From contig CP159477.1 in NCBI GenBank assembly GCA_042140185.1, positions 1,550,001 through 1,614,000 of the forward strand: 64,000 bases of DNA. Reading direction: 5' to 3'. This document shows positions 45,901 through 53,869 of the stretch, piece by piece. The notes beneath the pieces were generated by a model. That model saw only the letters and a program-made list of their open reading frames with translations. It ran no database searches and had not been told where the DNA came from. Source of the stretch: JANSXG01 sp024743075. Lineage in GTDB: Bacteria > Planctomycetota > Phycisphaerae > Phycisphaerales > UBA1924. Within the stretch, counting starts at the first letter, position 1, and the number at the start of each line of letters is the position of its first letter. A program made the translations under genes and the position numbers.

Positions 45901-46056
45901 CGTGCCGAATTCCATGACCCGGTTATCGCGCCAGACCTCGGACTCCGCGCTCGTCTGAACCGGAGGCCGCACGTGCTTGCCCTCGGCGACGACGGTCACG
46001 CTGGGCTGAACATTGAGCGGCTTGGTCTTGGTCGATCGGCGCGAAAAGATGGCCAT
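43000..46056 (-). CDS. putA: Bifunctional proline dehydrogenase / L-glutamate gamma-semialdehyde dehydrogenase
   Basis: 1,018 residues from the ATG at 46056. It oxidises proline to glutamate in two steps. The N-terminal FAD-binding barrel has LGEACVSDAEADMYQ, RTNVSIKISSLSA, LINFDMEQFELKDLTLELF, RLVKGAYWDFETI and SHNARSIAAALDGL. The C-terminal aldehyde dehydrogenase has SPWNFPLAICCGM, VVKPAEQTPGIA, FTGSKAVGLDII, CEMGGKNAVII and catalytic Cys in FQGQKCSACSR. No DNA-binding ribbon-helix-helix domain is present, so it is not self-regulating. Together with the AST-like operon it feeds the glutamate pool. Confidence 0.95.
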   Translation of the reverse strand: MAIFSRRSTKTKPLNVQPSVTVVAEGKHVRPPVQTSAESEVWRDNRVMEFGTELLKLAEKHRSGLLSKQFWSDKIMDWSMKDQDFKVQMFRFVDCFPMLRTSDAIFEHLTDYMNQPGVTAPPVISTAIKAGSMAKGMAAKTISGQIQNMAKTFIAGTDAESALPNLEKLWKSGIAFSVDLLGEACVSDAEADMYQAKYLDLVGNLPDTVAGWKSNERLETDHLGVVPRTNVSIKISSLSAKSDPIDTEGAIRDLMSRIVPILELARDKGVLINFDMEQFELKDLTLELFMRCCEKVDFHAGLAMQAYLKSGDEDAKRIVEWSKRTGRQVTVRLVKGAYWDFETIHAEEQGWPCPVWNTKPETDACFERMTEIFLGSTPRSENEGGVKLALGSHNARSIAAALDGLDRRDLPRNAIELQMLHGMADDLKGAASEWGLRVREYVPVGEMIPGMAYLVRRLLENTSNESWLMASSTGKLDTRALLKSPHAIVREQGSKADLYLSAPERHELSPAIEGVGDGKPFHTEPLRDFSFKSVRETYAREVEAAKVPQIPINASIDDAKKALDTVESNFVAWRDTDVKTRAKVLTEAARIMRSRRDELAGVMIKEAGKTWIEADADVCEAIDFCEYYARCVVPLFERKRLGKFIGELDQTWHQPRGVAAVISPWNFPLAICCGMTVAALVCGNTVVVKPAEQTPGIAALLRDILYEAGCPKGALQFVFGEGETVGAEIVRDPRVAILAFTGSKAVGLDIIQAAGVTPENQAHVKKVVCEMGGKNAVIIDTSADLDEAVLGVRHSAFAFQGQKCSACSRCIVVDPEGPDGPAMRNFTERFVESTRSLIIGEPIRSGTDVSHVIDNESAAKIRSMIQSAKDEGCACLLEMEVPEHVRSDERYVGPTIFGGVRPDHRIAKEEIFGPVVAIMHASSFDEALKIANNHVYKLTGGVFTRKPANIEKAKREFRVGNLYINRGCTGALVARQPFGGFGLSGVGSKAGGEDYLLQFVEPRACCENTMRRGFAPEL

Positions 46057-46190
46057 GGATGCTCGCTTTCTTGCGGAACTCCACAGGGACCCGCTGCACA
46101 CGCAGACGGCGGACCCGGGGCCACTTATTGTAGGGTGAGATCGCTGGCGGGCCTCGGAAGAGCCGCTGCTCGGCGGCTAGACTGGGGGTC

Positions 46191-47393
46191 ATGCCCTCCT
46201 CCAACGGCAAAGTGCTGGTCGCGATGTCCGGCGGTGTGGACTCCTCTGTCGCCGCGGCGCTGCTGCTGCGCGACGGGTACGAGGTCGTGGGCTGCTTCAT
46301 GCGCCTCGGGTCCCCGGGTGAAACGCTCGACCAGCTCGAGCCGTTCGACTCCGCCGGGGTCAGCTGCGACCCCACCCGTATCAAAATTGGTCATCAGGGC
46401 TGCTGCTCGATCAACGACGCGGCGGATGCCCGGTCGGTCGCGGCCGAACTCGGCGTGCCGTTCTACGTCTGCAACTTCAAGAAGGACTTCAACCGGATCA
46501 TCGACTACTTCGTCGAGGAGTACGCGAGCGGCCGGACGCCCAACCCCTGCGTCCGCTGCAACGACTGGCTCAAGTTCGGAAAGCTCCACGCCTACGCCAA
46601 ACAGATCGACGCCGAATTCGTCGCGAGCGGGCACTACGCCCGGATCGACCGATCGACCGGTACCCCCCGCCTTCTACGCGGCGTCGACCACTCCAAAGAC
46701 CAGTCCTACGTTCTGTTCGGTGCCCCGCGGCCGCGTCTGAACGAGATGATGCTCCCGATCGGCGGATACGAGAAGTCCGAAGTCCGCGCGATGGCCGAGG
46801 AACTCGGGCTGCCGGTGTTCGACAAGCCCGACTCGCAGGAGATTTGTTTCGTCCCGGACAACGACTACGCCGGGCTCGTCGAGCGCCGACGAGAAGACCT
46901 CGCCGGCCGGACGGGGGATATCCTCGACACCGAGGGGGCCGTCGTCGGCAAGCACGAGGGCCAGCACCGCTTCACGATCGGCCAACGCCGCGGCGTAGGG
47001 GTCGCGCTCGGGTACCCGATCTATGTCGTCGACAAAGACCCCGAATCCAACACGATCACCGTTGGCGATCCGGAGCGGTTGATGTCGTCGGGCTGCACCG
47101 TGGCCGAGGCCAACTGGTTGGTCGATCCGCCAACACCCGGGCGGTGGGCCAAGTGCCTGGCACAGGTCCGTTACAACTCCGAGCCGGTTCCGGCCCGTGT
47201 CCGCGTGATCGACCCGGTCGCATTGCCCGCCAGCGCACCATCGCCTTCCGGGCGAACGGGAGCCTTCGAACTGGAGTTCGACGAGCCCCAGCGCGCGGTC
47301 ACACCGGGACAGGCCGCCGCGCTGTACAGCGCGGACGAGCCCGATCTGGTTCTCGGCGGCGGCTGGATCGCCAAGCTGACGACCCAGCACTGA
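46191..47393 (+). CDS. mnmA: tRNA-specific 2-thiouridylase MnmA
   Basis: 400 residues. It thiolates U34 of Lys, Glu and Gln tRNAs. The PP-loop is MSGGVDSSVAAALL near 12; NPCVRCNDWLKFG carries the catalytic Cys, ASGHYARID follows, and DSQEICFVPDNDY holds the second Cys. A normal C-terminal beta-barrel follows (YNSEPVPARVRV). An insert GSPGETLDQLEPFDSAG near 40 is longer than in E. coli. It is convergent with a dockerin protein gene (7 bases between stops). Confidence 0.95.
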   Translation: MPSSNGKVLVAMSGGVDSSVAAALLLRDGYEVVGCFMRLGSPGETLDQLEPFDSAGVSCDPTRIKIGHQGCCSINDAADARSVAAELGVPFYVCNFKKDFNRIIDYFVEEYASGRTPNPCVRCNDWLKFGKLHAYAKQIDAEFVASGHYARIDRSTGTPRLLRGVDHSKDQSYVLFGAPRPRLNEMMLPIGGYEKSEVRAMAEELGLPVFDKPDSQEICFVPDNDYAGLVERRREDLAGRTGDILDTEGAVVGKHEGQHRFTIGQRRGVGVALGYPIYVVDKDPESNTITVGDPERLMSSGCTVAEANWLVDPPTPGRWAKCLAQVRYNSEPVPARVRVIDPVALPASAPSPSGRTGAFELEFDEPQRAVTPGQAAALYSADEPDLVLGGGWIAKLTTQH

Positions 47394-47400
47394 TCGGCCT

Positions 47401-48360
47401 TTAGGGGCAGGTGGTGCCGAACTCGCCGAGCACGGTATTGAGATCGGCGAGATCGACTTCGCCGTCTCCGTTTGTGTCGCCTTCCGAAGTCGTCGCGCCG
47501 AAGTTGCCCAGCACAAGATTGAGGTCGGCGAGATCGACGATGTCGTCGCCGGTTACATCGGCGGGGCACTCGTCCCCGCCCTGCGTGGCCGCGAAGAGCA
47601 GCGCGTTGGCCATGATGAGCCCGCCGTCGGTGGTCTGGTCCCAGTATCCGGCGTTCACCGCGCTCGACACCGGGTGGAAGCCGATTTCGACCACGCTCGG
47701 GTTCGGCGCGATCGCGATGAGGGTTTCGCCGGTGGTCCAGCGTGCGACGAGCGTCGAGCCCTCGGTCAGGTCCGGCTCGGCCACGCGCCAGGCTCCGAAC
47801 GGGCCGTTGGTGCCGATCGGTGCGTTGTTGAAGAACGAGTCCACGCCGTCGAGGATGGGGTGGCCAGGGACGAGGATCTCACCCAGGCCGGCGGAGGTTC
47901 CGTCCACGAACCCGCCGTTCTGCGGGATGGCAATGTAGCCAGGCTCGGAGTTCCAGCGCCCCTGCAGGAAGCGCGCTGTATTCGTGGATGTGTTGGCGAA
48001 CACGCCGACGACCACGCCGCCACCCGCGTCGACGTAGTCGGCCAGCACATCGCCCATGGTGACGGCGTTCTCGAACGAGGCGTTCGACCAGGTCAGCACC
48101 GCGTCGTACTCGAGCAGCGTCTCGAGGGCCGGCGTGCCGACGCCATCGCCGATGCCGGTCGCGTTGATGATGTCAACATCGCTGAACAGACCGGTCGCGA
48201 GCAGTTTGTCTCGCGGGTCGGTAAACCGGGGTTCGTTCTGGGCGTCGGCGGTGTTCGTCGCGGCGGCGACGATGACGACGCGCGGGAGCGGTTCTCCGGC
48301 CGACGCGAACTGGGTGCTGAACAGGACACCAGCGGAAGCGAGCAATGTGGCAACTTTCAT
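47401..48360 (-). CDS. Secreted ThuA/GATase-like protein with C-terminal dockerin
   Basis: 319 residues. Signal peptide: MKVATLLASAGVLFSTQFASA. The main domain (residues 28-255) has YDAVLTWSNASFENAVTMGDVLADYVDAGGGVVVGVF and LVPGHPILDGVDSFF, the pattern of ThuA/class I glutamine-amidotransferase-like folds, without a visible catalytic Cys. The C-terminus is a two-repeat dockerin, CPADVTGDDIVDLADLNLV and GDTNGDGEVDLADLNTV, closed by TTCP. The Cys bracketing matches that of the protein at 561-1856. It is probably anchored extracellularly. Confidence 0.78.
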   Translation of the reverse strand: MKVATLLASAGVLFSTQFASAGEPLPRVVIVAAATNTADAQNEPRFTDPRDKLLATGLFSDVDIINATGIGDGVGTPALETLLEYDAVLTWSNASFENAVTMGDVLADYVDAGGGVVVGVFANTSTNTARFLQGRWNSEPGYIAIPQNGGFVDGTSAGLGEILVPGHPILDGVDSFFNNAPIGTNGPFGAWRVAEPDLTEGSTLVARWTTGETLIAIAPNPSVVEIGFHPVSSAVNAGYWDQTTDGGLIMANALLFAATQGGDECPADVTGDDIVDLADLNLVLGNFGATTSEGDTNGDGEVDLADLNTVLGEFGTTCP

Positions 48361-48439
48361 GTTTGTCTCTCCTCAAGAGCCCGGCACAGGGCGTGCTTGG
48401 AGACTACCACCGATCCCGGCCACAACCAAGAAACGCGGA

Positions 48440-49693
48440 CTATTCCCCCGCTTCCGGATGGCCAAACAGGAATCTCGCGGCACCCGGGAAGCGTCTCGCC
48501 CATGCCCGCTCGTTGTGGATCGCACCCTCCTCAACCACGATCAGGTGGTTCTCGCCGGCAAACGCTTCGCGGAGTTCGTCCATCAGCTCGACCAGTTGCC
48601 TGTTGTAGGTCTCGCTTCCGGTCTCCGCGGTGCCCATCGCCATGAAGACGCGTCCGACGAAATCGTCGGTCTCGGGCGTCCAGCGGGATCCCTCGCCAAA
48701 CCGCTGGATGGATTCGAGGAACTTCGGGCCGACGACGGGGACGGCTGGCGACTCGATGAGCAGGCGCCCGAACACGCCGGGGCGCTCCATCGCCGCGAGC
48801 AGCGTGATGTTGCCTCCGAAGCTGGAGCCCCCGAGGGAGTTGTACTCCGGACCGGTTCGCACACGATACTTGCTCTGGATCTCCGGCATGAGCTCGTCGA
48901 CGAGCATGGCGATGTACTTCTCGCCGTAGGGTTGGATGCCGCGGAAACTGGTGTAGGACGCGTTGTACTCCGCGGCGCGCGCCACACCTGAGTTGTCGAT
49001 CCCCACGACGATCATCGGCTCGATGTCGCCGGAATCGATCAGCTCGGTCATCGTCTCATCGATACGCCACTCGTCGCCGAACGCGCTGGTCGCTTCGTCG
49101 AAGCAGTTCTGGCCGTCGTGCATGTACAGCACGGGGAACGCACGGTCCGTTTCGGTCGCGTACGCCTCGGGGAGCCAGACCCGGACGATCCGAGCGTTGC
49201 CGAGGATGTTGCTGGTGAACTCGAAAGTTTCCAGCCGGCCGACGATGGTCGAAGGTCTCGACCGTTCGGCTCTCTCGTCGGCAAAGGCCGCCACTGCCAA
49301 TCTGATCTCCGAGACGGTGCCGTCCTGCGGTCTCGGAATCGAGTCGCGATCGAGTGTGCGGTTGCTGATGTCCTGGAGATCGGCGTTGCGTTCGACGGTC
49401 TCCCACGAGCCCTTGGTGAACTTGAACTCGAGCCCCCCGGTCGGGATTGCGCTGAGCGGGAGTTCGAAGAAGTACTCACGCGCCGTCTGCTCGCGCGGGC
49501 GCAGACGGTAGCGCGGATCGCCGGGATTCCAGTCGTTGAGGTTGCCCGCGAGGTACACCTCGCCACCGGCGTGCTGCTCGGGAACCTCGACGATGAGGCG
49601 AACGCGCGGCTCGAAATCCGCCCGCGTGTGCGCCAACGCGGCGCTGCAGAAGGCGATCATTGGGATCACGACAACAATAAGGTGAAGGTGCAT
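48440..49693 (-). CDS. Exported esterase with N-terminal carbohydrate-binding-like (CBM48/20) domain
   Basis: 417 residues from the ATG at 49693 (a start at 49717 is possible). Signal peptide: LIVVVIPMIAFCSAALA. Residues 30-100 form an immunoglobulin-like domain (GEVYLAGNLNDWNPGDPRYRL), as in CBM48/CBM20. The esterase D/enterochelin-esterase domain follows with VLYMHDGQNCFDEATSAFGDEWRID, the elbow GGSSFGGNITLLAAM, and a His in GAIHNERAWARRFPGA. It probably hydrolyses esters on polysaccharides or siderophores outside the cytoplasm. Confidence 0.83.
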   Translation of the reverse strand: MHLHLIVVVIPMIAFCSAALAHTRADFEPRVRLIVEVPEQHAGGEVYLAGNLNDWNPGDPRYRLRPREQTAREYFFELPLSAIPTGGLEFKFTKGSWETVERNADLQDISNRTLDRDSIPRPQDGTVSEIRLAVAAFADERAERSRPSTIVGRLETFEFTSNILGNARIVRVWLPEAYATETDRAFPVLYMHDGQNCFDEATSAFGDEWRIDETMTELIDSGDIEPMIVVGIDNSGVARAAEYNASYTSFRGIQPYGEKYIAMLVDELMPEIQSKYRVRTGPEYNSLGGSSFGGNITLLAAMERPGVFGRLLIESPAVPVVGPKFLESIQRFGEGSRWTPETDDFVGRVFMAMGTAETGSETYNRQLVELMDELREAFAGENHLIVVEEGAIHNERAWARRFPGAARFLFGHPEAGE

Positions 49694-49717
49694 ACGACCA
49701 TCGTACGCTGTGCGCAC

Positions 49718-49746
49718 GAAAACAGCCCCGGGCGAGCCGAGGCTGT
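49718..49746 (-). terminator. Terminator of the superoxide dismutase gene
   Basis: ACAGCC-C-CGG (49722-49731), loop GCGAG, CCG-A-GGCTGT (49737-49746). On the minus strand TTTTC follows. Confidence 0.6.
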
Positions 49747-49768
49747 GGTTCGTTCAGAAGCGCCTGGA

Positions 49769-50404
49769 TCAGTTCGTTGCGTCGGCGAACCGCTTGCCGA
49801 TCGCGTCCCAATCGACGACGTTCCAGAACGCGTCGATGTAGTCGGGGCGACGGTTCTGGTAGTTCAGGTAGTACGCGTGCTCCCAGACATCGAGGCCGAG
49901 GATCGGCTGGTGGTCCGATCCCTGGCCGCCCATGGAGGTCGGCATCATCGGGTTGTCCTGATTGGCGGTTGAGACGATGTGGAGCTTGCCGCTGGGCTGC
50001 ACGCAGAGCCACGCCCAACCGGAGCCGAAGCGTCCGGCAGCGGAATCAGCAAACTGCTTCTTCATGGCGTCGAAACTGCCGAACGCGCTATCGATGGCCT
50101 TGGCGAGTTCATCGCTCGGCTTGCCACCGCCCTTGGGGCTCATGCTCGGCCAGAACATCGAGTGGTTGAGGTGTCCGCCGCCGTTGTTGCGCACAGCGGT
50201 CTGCTTGTCGGAGGGCAACTTGTCGAGGCTGCGGATGAGGTCTTCGATGGGCTTGTCGGCCCACTCGGTGCCCTTCACCGCATCGTTGAGTTTGGTGACG
50301 TAGCCGTTGTGGTGCTTGCCATGGTGGATCTCCATGGTTTTCGCATCGATGTGCGGCTCCAGGGCGTCCTTGGCGTAGGGAAGATCGGGGAGAGAAAATG
50401 CCAT
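49769..50404 (-). CDS. Superoxide dismutase, Fe/Mn family
   Basis: 211 residues from the ATG at 50404 (AAAGGAATAGGAAT upstream). It converts superoxide to peroxide and oxygen. Metal ligands are visible: His in EIHHGKHHNGYV, His in NGGGHLNHSMFW, and Asp and His in LGLDVWEHAYYLNYQN. The NDAVKGTEW and GSGWAWLCV segments are typical. Fe versus Mn cannot be decided from sequence alone. A Fur-family-like palindrome (50582-50594) lies about 180 bases upstream. No signal peptide is seen, so it is cytoplasmic. Confidence 0.95.
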   Translation of the reverse strand: MAFSLPDLPYAKDALEPHIDAKTMEIHHGKHHNGYVTKLNDAVKGTEWADKPIEDLIRSLDKLPSDKQTAVRNNGGGHLNHSMFWPSMSPKGGGKPSDELAKAIDSAFGSFDAMKKQFADSAAGRFGSGWAWLCVQPSGKLHIVSTANQDNPMMPTSMGGQGSDHQPILGLDVWEHAYYLNYQNRRPDYIDAFWNVVDWDAIGKRFADATN

Positions 50405-50581
50405 ATTCCTATTCCTTTGCATAGAATTCGGGCTGGTGGTGATACCCCACGATAGACCGCGTTACGGCCGGTGTCGCGTGGCCCATCGCGATCTTTCCGG
50501 ACGGAGATGGGCTGAGCAGCGATATCGCCTGAATCGGCGACTCTGGGCAATTTCCGGGTTGTGTACGGGCACGAACTTTTT

Positions 50582-50594
50582 TAGAATGATTCTA
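50582..50594. promoter_or_regulatory. Fur-superfamily-like palindrome
   Basis: TAGAATGATTCTA is a perfect 6-1-6 palindrome within TTTTTTAGAATGATTCTAGG. It resembles TTTAGAA-N3-TTCTAAA, the iron control element of the Fur-family protein Irr. Lying upstream of superoxide dismutase, it fits metal or peroxide control. The regulator is not in the window. Confidence 0.4.
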
Positions 50595-50764
50595 GGTTTC
50601 AGCGAACCCGATCCCTGGATCAGCCATATCACCTTACGGTGACTCGATTCTCTACCTCGCACGCGAAACCCAGAAAACCTCGAATGCTGAAACCAACCGC
50701 AGAATTTCTCGGAATGAGTACGCATTCATCAGGCGTTCACTGACGACTGACGTTCAGAACCGAT

Positions 50765-50782
50765 TTTCAAGGGGTCTTGAAA
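50765..50782. promoter_or_regulatory. Inverted repeat upstream of the sigma-factor gene
   Basis: TTTCAAG-GGGT-CTTGAAA, a perfect 7-4-7 inverted repeat 86 bases before the sigma-factor ATG. No T tract follows, so an operator is more likely than a terminator. Confidence 0.4.
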
Positions 50783-50867
50783 CTAACCGCTTCGACACGG
50801 CGAACTCATCTTCGAACTTCCGGGCACCGGAGCGTGCCTGAGACTTGAACCCAGGACGGACCCAGCT

Positions 50868-51926
50868 ATGACCTCTCGCACTCCACTCTCCAACCTTCAA
50901 CGCCGGCGCGGCGTCAACGTCGGCACCGATCGCTCCGGTGGCGCCCCCAGCCGCGGTCTTCGTGCACTCAACGAGCACGACCGTCGCCTGATCTCTGAAA
51001 TCCTCGCCAACGAGCAGGATTACATCGACTCCGAGGAGTTCCGCAAGCCGGATGCGGAGAGGGCGATCTACGACGAAGCCCCCGATATCCGCAAACCGGA
51101 CGCTTCCTGGTACAGCCCCGTCATGAACGATCTTGGCATTACCAAGACGCGTCTTCCCCGGAGCAGCGATCAGGTCATCCTGACCGGTGCCGAGGAGCGG
51201 GTGATTTTCCTGCAGTACAACTACGCTCGCTTTCGGGTCGCCGAACTGCGAGACGAGATTGTCGAGTCACCTGACCGGACGCCAACCGAGGAGCAGGCCC
51301 ACGACCTCCTCCGCTGGTACCGCAAGTCGCGGGTTCTGCGGGAGCAGATTGCCGAAACCAACCTCGCGCTCGTGCTGGCGATGGCCAAGCGGACGCGTAT
51401 GAGTGAAGTTGATTTCGCTGATTTGGTCAGCGAGGGCAACATGGCCCTTCTCCGGGCGGTCGACAAGTTCGATGCGGGCCGCGGCTTCAAATTTTCGACC
51501 TATGCCTGTCGCGCAATCATTAAGGCGTTCAGCCGCCAGGGCATGAAGCTCAGCAAGTACCGTCAGCGCTTCCCCACCGACTTCGACCCGAAACTTGAGC
51601 GCTCAAACTTCGTTGAGTCGAAGCGCGAGGAGTTCCTGACCGATTCCGCTTCTGAGGTCAAACGGATTGTTGTTGAAAACCGTGCCGATCTGTCGGACAT
51701 CGAGAAAACCGTGATCGAACACCGATTCCGCCTGGAAGACGAATTTGCTTCCCACAGCAAACCGATGACGCTTGAGCAGGTGGGGCAGATCATCGGCGTG
51801 ACCAAGGAGCGCGTCCGTCAGATCCAGAACAAGGCGCTCGAGAAGATCCGTATTGAGCTTGAAGAGTCGTTCATCGAGGGCAAGCCGCGTAAGGGTCTCG
51901 GTCGCGCGGAAGCCGTCCTCAACTGA
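50868..51926 (+). CDS. Sigma-70 family RNA polymerase sigma factor without a recognisable region 3
   Basis: 352 residues. Region 1.2-like: SSDQVILTGAEERVIFLQYNYARFRV (about 98). Region 2: ETNLALVLAMAKRTRMSEVDFADLVSEGNMALLRAVDKFDAGRGFKFSTYACRAIIKAFSR (about 162-225). Region 4: LSDIEKTVIEHRFRL and MTLEQVGQIIGVTKERVRQIQNKALEKIR (about 275-330). The canonical region 3 between them is replaced by a charged stretch (YRQRFPTDFDPKLERSNFVESKREEF). The usual FSTYATWWIRQAI reads FSTYACRAIIKAF. It is a primary-like (group 2) alternative sigma factor. Its targets are unknown. Confidence 0.88.
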   Translation: MTSRTPLSNLQRRRGVNVGTDRSGGAPSRGLRALNEHDRRLISEILANEQDYIDSEEFRKPDAERAIYDEAPDIRKPDASWYSPVMNDLGITKTRLPRSSDQVILTGAEERVIFLQYNYARFRVAELRDEIVESPDRTPTEEQAHDLLRWYRKSRVLREQIAETNLALVLAMAKRTRMSEVDFADLVSEGNMALLRAVDKFDAGRGFKFSTYACRAIIKAFSRQGMKLSKYRQRFPTDFDPKLERSNFVESKREEFLTDSASEVKRIVVENRADLSDIEKTVIEHRFRLEDEFASHSKPMTLEQVGQIIGVTKERVRQIQNKALEKIRIELEESFIEGKPRKGLGRAEAVLN

Positions 51927-51955
51927 CCCTCCGGCCAACGCAAGACTCCACTCCG

Positions 51956-51980
51956 GCCCCGCGCTCAAGCGGGGCTTTTT
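51956..51980 (+). terminator. Terminator of the sigma-factor gene
   Basis: GCCCCGC (51956-51962) pairs with GCGGGGC (51969-51975) around GCTCAA, followed by TTTTT (51976-51980). It overlaps the 3' end of the convergent tilS gene. Confidence 0.85.
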
Positions 51981-53056
51981 CGTGTCAGCGTGACGCGGTT
52001 GGCCAGCACCCGGGCAGAGAGTCCATCACCGAATTCGAATGTGCGTGGCTCGGTACTGCGGTCATGGGCCGCTTCGGCTACCCGCATGAGCATGAGGCTG
52101 TCCAAGCGATCGAGACCGTTCCGATTGAATTCTGATTCCACGACCGATCGGAGCAGTTCGCCGATCTCGATCGGCTCGAGTGCGCGGAGTTCCGAGCGCG
52201 GCCAGGTCCTCCCCTGCGGCGACTCCTCCGAGCCGCATCGGTCGTCGAATTCCCGGACCCTCGTTCGGAGAAGGGTGGACATCTGACGGAACAGGTCTGC
52301 GCTGCGCGACACCCGCTGGGCGAAACCGGGGTACATCCGCTCGAGCAGCGGTGCCACTTCGTGCCTGATGCGGTTTCGCGCGTATTGCCTGTTGCTATTG
52401 GTTCGGTCCTCGGCCCACTCGCGTCCGGCGTCGCCGGGCGGATGCACACCGAAATCGCGGCAAAGGTCCTCGACCTCTAAACGCGTGATATTGAGCATCG
52501 GCCGGATCAGCATGACCGGCGGCGTGAGATCGTCGAGAGGGCGCGATGCCGGGACGCCGGCCATTCCCTGAGGTCCAGAGCCGCGAAGCAGAGCCATAAG
52601 CACAGTTTCCATCTGGTCGTCGGCGTGGTGGGCACTAGCGACAAACCGAATGCTTCTGCGTCGTGCCTCGTACGCCAAAGACGCGTACCGGTTGCGGCGC
52701 ATGTCAGCTTCACTCGGAGACTGACCGTCTTCCGCGACGCAGTCGACGGCGAGGAAGTCCGCACCGAGAGCCTCGGCAAGTTGCTCTACAGTTCGCTGGT
52801 CTCGATCCACATCGGCGGACGGTCGGGCTCCGTGACGGGCGAAGGCGAGGGCAAGCTGGGCCTTGGCGCTCGCGAGCGCGAGACTCAGAGCGGTGGAGTC
52901 CGCCCCACCGCTACAGGCGACCAGCGTCGGCTCCCCCGCGGGCTCGCCGCCCTGAGCGGCCATCAGGGAGCGCCACGAGGCGATGATCCGGCGTGACACG
53001 GGATGGCGCCGGTCGAGACGGAGCGGGGCAGGAGATGGCTCACCTGAGGATGACAC
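51965..53056 (-). CDS. tilS: tRNA(Ile)-lysidine synthase
   Basis: It converts C34 of tRNA-Ile(CAU) to lysidine. I chose the GTG at 53056 (363 residues). The frame is open to an ATG at 53200, but that part has no family features and would overlap the divergent gene's SD and start. The P-loop is VACSGGADSTALSLALA near 40, then AHHADDQMETVLMALLRGSGPQGMAGVP and DRTNSNRQYARNRIRHEVAPLLERMYPGF. The helical C-terminal part is shorter than in E. coli. Confidence 0.9.
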   Translation of the reverse strand: MSSSGEPSPAPLRLDRRHPVSRRIIASWRSLMAAQGGEPAGEPTLVACSGGADSTALSLALASAKAQLALAFARHGARPSADVDRDQRTVEQLAEALGADFLAVDCVAEDGQSPSEADMRRNRYASLAYEARRRSIRFVASAHHADDQMETVLMALLRGSGPQGMAGVPASRPLDDLTPPVMLIRPMLNITRLEVEDLCRDFGVHPPGDAGREWAEDRTNSNRQYARNRIRHEVAPLLERMYPGFAQRVSRSADLFRQMSTLLRTRVREFDDRCGSEESPQGRTWPRSELRALEPIEIGELLRSVVESEFNRNGLDRLDSLMLMRVAEAAHDRSTEPRTFEFGDGLSARVLANRVTLTRKSPA

Positions 53057-53193
53057 TCTGGCATCATCGCCTTCTCGGGCCGCGGATGCGACCGCAATGC
53101 AGCCGTCGCGCCGGGCTTGTATGCTGCCCGCGGCTGAATTGCCGATGATCTGAACGGCCCACAGGAGGTGGGCCCGAAGCGGAGGACTCGCGA

Positions 53194-53856
53194 ATGCCAT
53201 CGAGGTGCATGGATGTACCGCTGTTCATTCTCGGTTCGGCGTCCCCCCAAACGGAATCGGCCGGGAGTTTTCTTAACGCCATGACATCGACGCAGAACTG
53301 GCTTCCGGGTGCCGTCGCGGCCCTCGGGATTCTGCTCATCACCACCACCCTACTCCGGCGGTGGGTCAAGAAATCACGGGCAGCACGCAATCACGATCCG
53401 CGCGAGAAGCTACGCGAGCAACGGGAAACCCTCCAGAACCGCGCCGAACGGGACTCGCTCGAGCACCTCATGGTTGAGGTCCAGGAGTTGACCCGTATCT
53501 GCGCCGCCCAAATCGAGAATCGTGCCACCAAGCTTGAGCACCTGATCGAGCTTGCCGACCGACGACTGGCGGACCTTGAGCAGGCCACGAGCAGACGCTC
53601 GGATCCATCGCCGTCTTCTGCGGAGCGGGACCGAACCATCGAAGCGCGCCCCGCTGCCATGCCTTCGAACCGGTCCCGCGATTGGTCGGCCGAAAGCGAC
53701 GAACCGTCTGAATCGCCGGCCCAGCGTCGGGATCAACTGGCGGAGCGAGTGCATGAACTCTCGGCGATGGGGCTCAAGAGCGTTGAGATCGCGCGCCAGC
53801 TTGATGAGCAGGTCGGCAAGGTTGAACTGATCCTGGCGCTTCGCAGCGCGTCTTGA
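53194..53856 (+). CDS. One-TM coiled-coil protein with C-terminal DUF6115-like motif
   Basis: 220 residues from the ATG at 53194, backed by GGAGG 8 bases upstream; an ATG at 53281 (MTSTQNWLPG) would give 191. TM helix: VAALGILLITTTLLRRW. A coiled coil follows (LREQRETLQNRAERDSLEHLMVEVQELTRICAAQIENR...LADRRLADLEQA), then a Ser/Pro linker. The C-terminal helical motif LAERVHELSAMGLKSVEIARQLDEQVGKVELILALR resembles the GEVELIL helix-turn segment of DUF6115 proteins. It is probably a cytoplasm-facing membrane regulator. The partner is unknown. Confidence 0.68.
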   Translation: MPSRCMDVPLFILGSASPQTESAGSFLNAMTSTQNWLPGAVAALGILLITTTLLRRWVKKSRAARNHDPREKLREQRETLQNRAERDSLEHLMVEVQELTRICAAQIENRATKLEHLIELADRRLADLEQATSRRSDPSPSSAERDRTIEARPAAMPSNRSRDWSAESDEPSESPAQRRDQLAERVHELSAMGLKSVEIARQLDEQVGKVELILALRSAS

Positions 53857-53869
53857 GCGAGCCCGCCGC

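Larger units (their letters stand above)
50405..50867. other. Divergent regulatory region between sod and a sigma-factor gene
   Basis: 463 bases without a convincing gene; less GC-rich than its flanks. It contains two palindromes, annotated separately (50582-50594 and 50765-50782), and an imperfect one, GAATG-AGTACG-CATTC, near 50712-50727. Promoters for both genes should lie here, but hexamers are not clear. Confidence 0.55.

Noticed and set aside
50436..50642. A 68-codon frame in the sod-sigma intergenic region
   Set aside because: It runs through the Fur-like palindrome, lacks an SD and has no coding-like composition.
53056..53200. N-terminal extension of tilS to the ATG at 53200
   Set aside because: It has no similarity to the family and would overlap the SD and start of the divergent gene at 53194; the GTG at 53056 leaves room for promoters.
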